A stretch of DNA of 8,915 nt from JBBDWZ01 sp050732575 (GTDB lineage Bacteria; Gemmatimonadota; Gemmatimonadetes; Longimicrobiales; RSA9): contig JBOHRF010000208.1 of NCBI GenBank assembly GCA_050732575.1, positions 1 to 8,915 of the forward strand. The letters are read 5' to 3'. A program made the translations under genes and the position numbers. Of this stretch, positions 6,786-8,915 are shown in pieces. The notes under the pieces are model-generated. The model saw nothing but the letters and a program-made list of their open reading frames with translations. It was not told the origin of the DNA and made no database searches. Position 1 is the stretch's first letter. Each line of letters starts with the position of its first letter.

Positions 6786-7901
6786 ATGCGAGTATCGCTG
6801 CTGCTGAGCCTGGCGCTGCTGGCCCCGCTGGGAGCGGGTGCCCAAACGCAGACCATAACCGTGCCGGATTACACGCCCAAATCGAGTCTCAAGGTACCGG
6901 AACACACGCTCACGCGGGCCAAATTCCCGTTCATCGATGTGCACAGTCATCACAATAACATGTCACCTGAGCGGCTCCAGCAAATCGCCGCTGAGATGGA
7001 CCAGCTGAACATGGGATTGAGTGTCAACCTGAGCGGTCGCCAGGGGGTTGCGCTCAAGACCATGGTCGACAACGTCAAGGGCGCAGCAGCCGGCCGATTC
7101 GTTGTATTTGCCAACCTCAGCCTGATTTGCGGTGGACGCGCAGCCGATGCAAGCGGGTGTGTTGACTCGCCCGGCTGGACCGAACGCGCAGTTGCGCAAT
7201 TGGAAGAGGACGTCAAAAACGGGGCGCGTGGTCTCAAGATCTTCAAGAACCTGGGCATGGATGTGAAAGACTCGAAAGGGGAGCGCGTGGCAACCAACGA
7301 CGCGCGCCTCGATCCGGTCTGGGCGAAAGCCGGGCAGCTGGGAATTCCCGTGCTCATCCATACCGCAGATCCCCACCAATTCTGGTTGCCTTTCGATCAG
7401 TTCAACGAACGGTGGTACGAGTTGTGGGAAACACGGCGCATTCGCGACCCTGAACTCTATCCGCCATGGGAACAACTGATGGGCGAACAGTGGGACATCA
7501 TCAAACGTCACCGTGGTACCAACTTCATCAGCGCACATTTGAGCTGGCTGGGCGGCGACCTGGCTCGCCTGGGAAAGCTGATGGATGAGCGACCCAACAT
7601 GTACACCGAGCTGGGCGCCGTGCTGGCCGAGCTGGGCCGTCAGCCACGCTTTGCCAAACAGTTCGTCATCAAGTACCAGGATCGCATCCTGATGGGCAAG
7701 GACACGTATACACCGGCCGAGTTTTACACCTATTTCCGCGTACTCGAGACGGACGACGAATACTTCGATTATTATCGCCGGCGTCACGCGTTCTGGAAGA
7801 TGTACGGCCTGGGTCTGCCCGATGAGGTGCTGAAGAAGGTGTACTACAAGAATGCGCTGAAGCTGATTCCCGGAATCGACAAGACGCGCTTTCCGAACTG
7901 A
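6786..7901 (+). CDS. Exported amidohydrolase family protein (Amidohydrolase_2 / ACMSD-like TIM barrel)
   Basis: Predicted metal-dependent hydrolase or decarboxylase of the amidohydrolase superfamily, secreted to the periplasm. From the chosen ATG the protein has 371 residues. Residues 1-19 form a Sec signal peptide (MRVSLLLSLALLAPLGAGA, cleavage before Gln). The barrel opens with FIDVHSHH, giving the metal-binding HxH at H53 and H55. Later strands supply GLKIFKNLG (K151, K154), VLIHTADP (H192), FISAHLSW (H251) and ILMGKDTY (D306), matching the usual His, His, Asp positions of the superfamily. In many relatives the last motif is GTD or GSD; here it is GKD. C115 and C125 flank a short loop and could pair in the periplasm. 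The C-terminal helices contain aromatic-rich FDYYRRRHAFWKMYGLGLP. Alternative in-frame starts are 6738, 6765 and 6774; the first would add 16 residues. The substrate cannot be told from sequence, and neighbouring genes give no pathway clue. Confidence 0.88.
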   Translation: MRVSLLLSLALLAPLGAGAQTQTITVPDYTPKSSLKVPEHTLTRAKFPFIDVHSHHNNMSPERLQQIAAEMDQLNMGLSVNLSGRQGVALKTMVDNVKGAAAGRFVVFANLSLICGGRAADASGCVDSPGWTERAVAQLEEDVKNGARGLKIFKNLGMDVKDSKGERVATNDARLDPVWAKAGQLGIPVLIHTADPHQFWLPFDQFNERWYELWETRRIRDPELYPPWEQLMGEQWDIIKRHRGTNFISAHLSWLGGDLARLGKLMDERPNMYTELGAVLAELGRQPRFAKQFVIKYQDRILMGKDTYTPAEFYTYFRVLETDDEYFDYYRRRHAFWKMYGLGLPDEVLKKVYYKNALKLIPGIDKTRFPN

Positions 7902-7910
7902 GTCAATGCG

Positions 7911-7931
7911 TGACGCGTTACGCGTGCGTCA
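7911..7931. terminator. Inverted repeat at the convergent gene junction, possible bidirectional terminator
   Basis: TGACGC (7911-7916) pairs with GCGTCA (7926-7931) across nine bases; alternatively ACGCG (7913-7917) pairs with CGCGT (7921-7925) around TTA. The element sits just after the amidohydrolase stop (7901) and covers the qor stop codon (7918-7920). Its position between convergent genes suggests termination in both directions, but no T-run follows on either strand, so strength and mechanism are doubtful. Confidence 0.35.
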
Positions 7932-8889
7932 GCAACACCTTGCCGGTCGTTTTTCTGCCCTCGAGGGCACGATGCGCCTCGGCTGCGCGGGTGAGTGGGA
8001 ATGCGGCGCCCACGCGCACTTGCAGTTGCTTGTCCCTGATCCAGGCAAAAAGATCACCCGCTCGCTGTAACAGTTCCGCGCGCGTCGCTGTGTAGTGCGC
8101 CAGAGTGGGCCGCGTCAGGAACAGGGAGCCGCCGCGACTCAAGGCCAGCGGATCGATGGGCGGTGCGGGACCACTCGATTGCCCAATGCTGACCAGCATG
8201 CCGCGCGGTGCCACGGACAACAAGCTCTGATCGAACGTTGCCTTGCCCACGCTGTCGTAAACCACGTCGGCACCACGACCATCGGTCAGGCGCTTTACCG
8301 CCGGCGCCACCTCTTCATGGTCATACAGGATGATCTCGTCGGCACCCAGCGCGCGCGCCAGCACCGCTTTCTCTTCCGTAGAAACCGTGCCGATCACGCG
8401 CGCGCCGCGCAGCTTTGCGATTTGAATCAGCAGAAGTCCGAGACCGCCGGCCGCTGCATGAACCACGCATGTCATGCCTGGCTGCAAGGGCTTGGTGGTG
8501 GTTGCCAAATAGTGAGCCGTCATGCCCTGCAACATGACCGCGGCTGCGGTTCGATCATCCACACCGTCCGGCAAAGAAACCGCGCGCGCAGCCGGTACGA
8601 TCGCGTATTCCGCGTAGGCACCAATGGCAGCGGCCGTGGCTACCCGATCTCCAACAGCAACGTCGTTTATCCCGGCCCCGACCATCTCCACGCGGCCGGC
8701 CAATTCGCTGCCAGGCGTAAAGGGAAGCTTCTGCGGATACAGTCCCGTGCGGTGGTAGATCTCAATGAAGTTCACACCGGTGGCTGCAACGCGCACCAAC
8801 AACTCACCCGGTCCGGGCTCGGGACGGGCTACTTGCACGAGCTCCAGAACTTCCGGACCGCCCGTCCGGCTGACAACAATGGCGCGCAT
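7918..8889 (-). CDS. qor: NADPH:quinone oxidoreductase (QOR family, zinc-free MDR)
   Basis: Predicted cytoplasmic NADPH-dependent quinone reductase of the medium-chain dehydrogenase/reductase superfamily; QOR enzymes reduce quinones such as 1,4-benzoquinone using NADPH. The product is 323 residues, against about 327 for E. coli QOR. The N-terminal GroES-like domain contains NFIEIYHRTGLYP (about 40-52) and the TPGSELAG motif (58-65). The Rossmann fold carries HAAAGGLG (144-151), the nucleotide-binding AxxGxxG signature, followed by GARVIGTVSTEEK (162-174). VVYDSVGKATFDQSL (209-223) and SLFLTRPTLAHY (255-266) closely resemble E. coli QOR. Catalytic and structural zinc cysteines of alcohol dehydrogenases are absent, as expected for QOR. 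A TTG directly precedes the ATG at 8887-8889; the ATG is the better start. The upstream site is weak (GAAG). It faces the amidohydrolase with 16 bases between stops. Other QOR-like enoyl reductases are possible, but the QOR match is strong. Confidence 0.93.
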   Translation of the reverse strand: MRAIVVSRTGGPEVLELVQVARPEPGPGELLVRVAATGVNFIEIYHRTGLYPQKLPFTPGSELAGRVEMVGAGINDVAVGDRVATAAAIGAYAEYAIVPAARAVSLPDGVDDRTAAAVMLQGMTAHYLATTTKPLQPGMTCVVHAAAGGLGLLLIQIAKLRGARVIGTVSTEEKAVLARALGADEIILYDHEEVAPAVKRLTDGRGADVVYDSVGKATFDQSLLSVAPRGMLVSIGQSSGPAPPIDPLALSRGGSLFLTRPTLAHYTATRAELLQRAGDLFAWIRDKQLQVRVGAAFPLTRAAEAHRALEGRKTTGKVLLTHA

Positions 8890-8915
8890 CAATCTTCGGA
8901 ATCACTGGCATCCGG

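Noticed and set aside
6963..7787. 274-codon minus-strand open frame opposite the amidohydrolase
   Set aside because: It is antisense to a gene with clear catalytic motifs. The translation has no signal, domain or motif I can recognise.
1..8915. Mobile element, CRISPR array, toxin-antitoxin or phage-defence system
   Set aside because: I saw no transposase, integrase, terminal inverted repeats, regularly spaced repeats or defence-type domains on either strand.

Overview
The window comes from a GC-rich Gram-negative (diderm) bacterium. It encodes a complete tripartite efflux pump with an outer-membrane channel, two proteins with lipoprotein signals, and an exported hydrolase. The protein style (Gly-rich lipoprotein adaptor, secreted amidohydrolase) would fit phyla such as Gemmatimonadota or Acidobacteriota, or some Proteobacteria, but no phylogenetic marker gene is present, so this is only a guess.

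Layout. Positions 1-5812, on the minus strand, hold a three-gene RND efflux operon transcribed leftward: outer-membrane factor (4376-5812), periplasmic adaptor lipoprotein (3138-4379) and inner-membrane proton/drug antiporter (3117 down to the left edge, lacking only its last residues and stop). The first two genes overlap by four bases (GTGA), and 20 bases separate the second from the third. Positions 5813-6111 are a non-coding leader holding small palindromes and GC-rich stem-loops. Positions 6112-6531, minus strand, encode a small lipoprotein of unknown function. Positions 6532-6785 are a divergent intergenic region with a candidate extended -10 promoter for the lipoprotein. Positions 6786-7901, plus strand, encode an exported metal-dependent amidohydrolase (Amidohydrolase_2 type). 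Positions 7918-8889, minus strand, encode a zinc-free NADPH:quinone oxidoreductase of the QOR family, convergent with the amidohydrolase; a short inverted repeat spans the junction and contains the qor stop codon.

How the genes work together. The antiporter should use the proton gradient to move hydrophobic or amphiphilic compounds through the adaptor and the outer-membrane channel to the outside. No dedicated regulator gene is visible. The remaining three genes have no evident mechanistic link to the pump. The region looks like ordinary chromosomal DNA: I see no insertion sequence, CRISPR array, tRNA, rRNA, phage gene or clear signature of a new system. The points most worth a second look are the unknown lipoprotein, the exported amidohydrolase with an atypical GKD motif, and the possible operators upstream of the pump operon.
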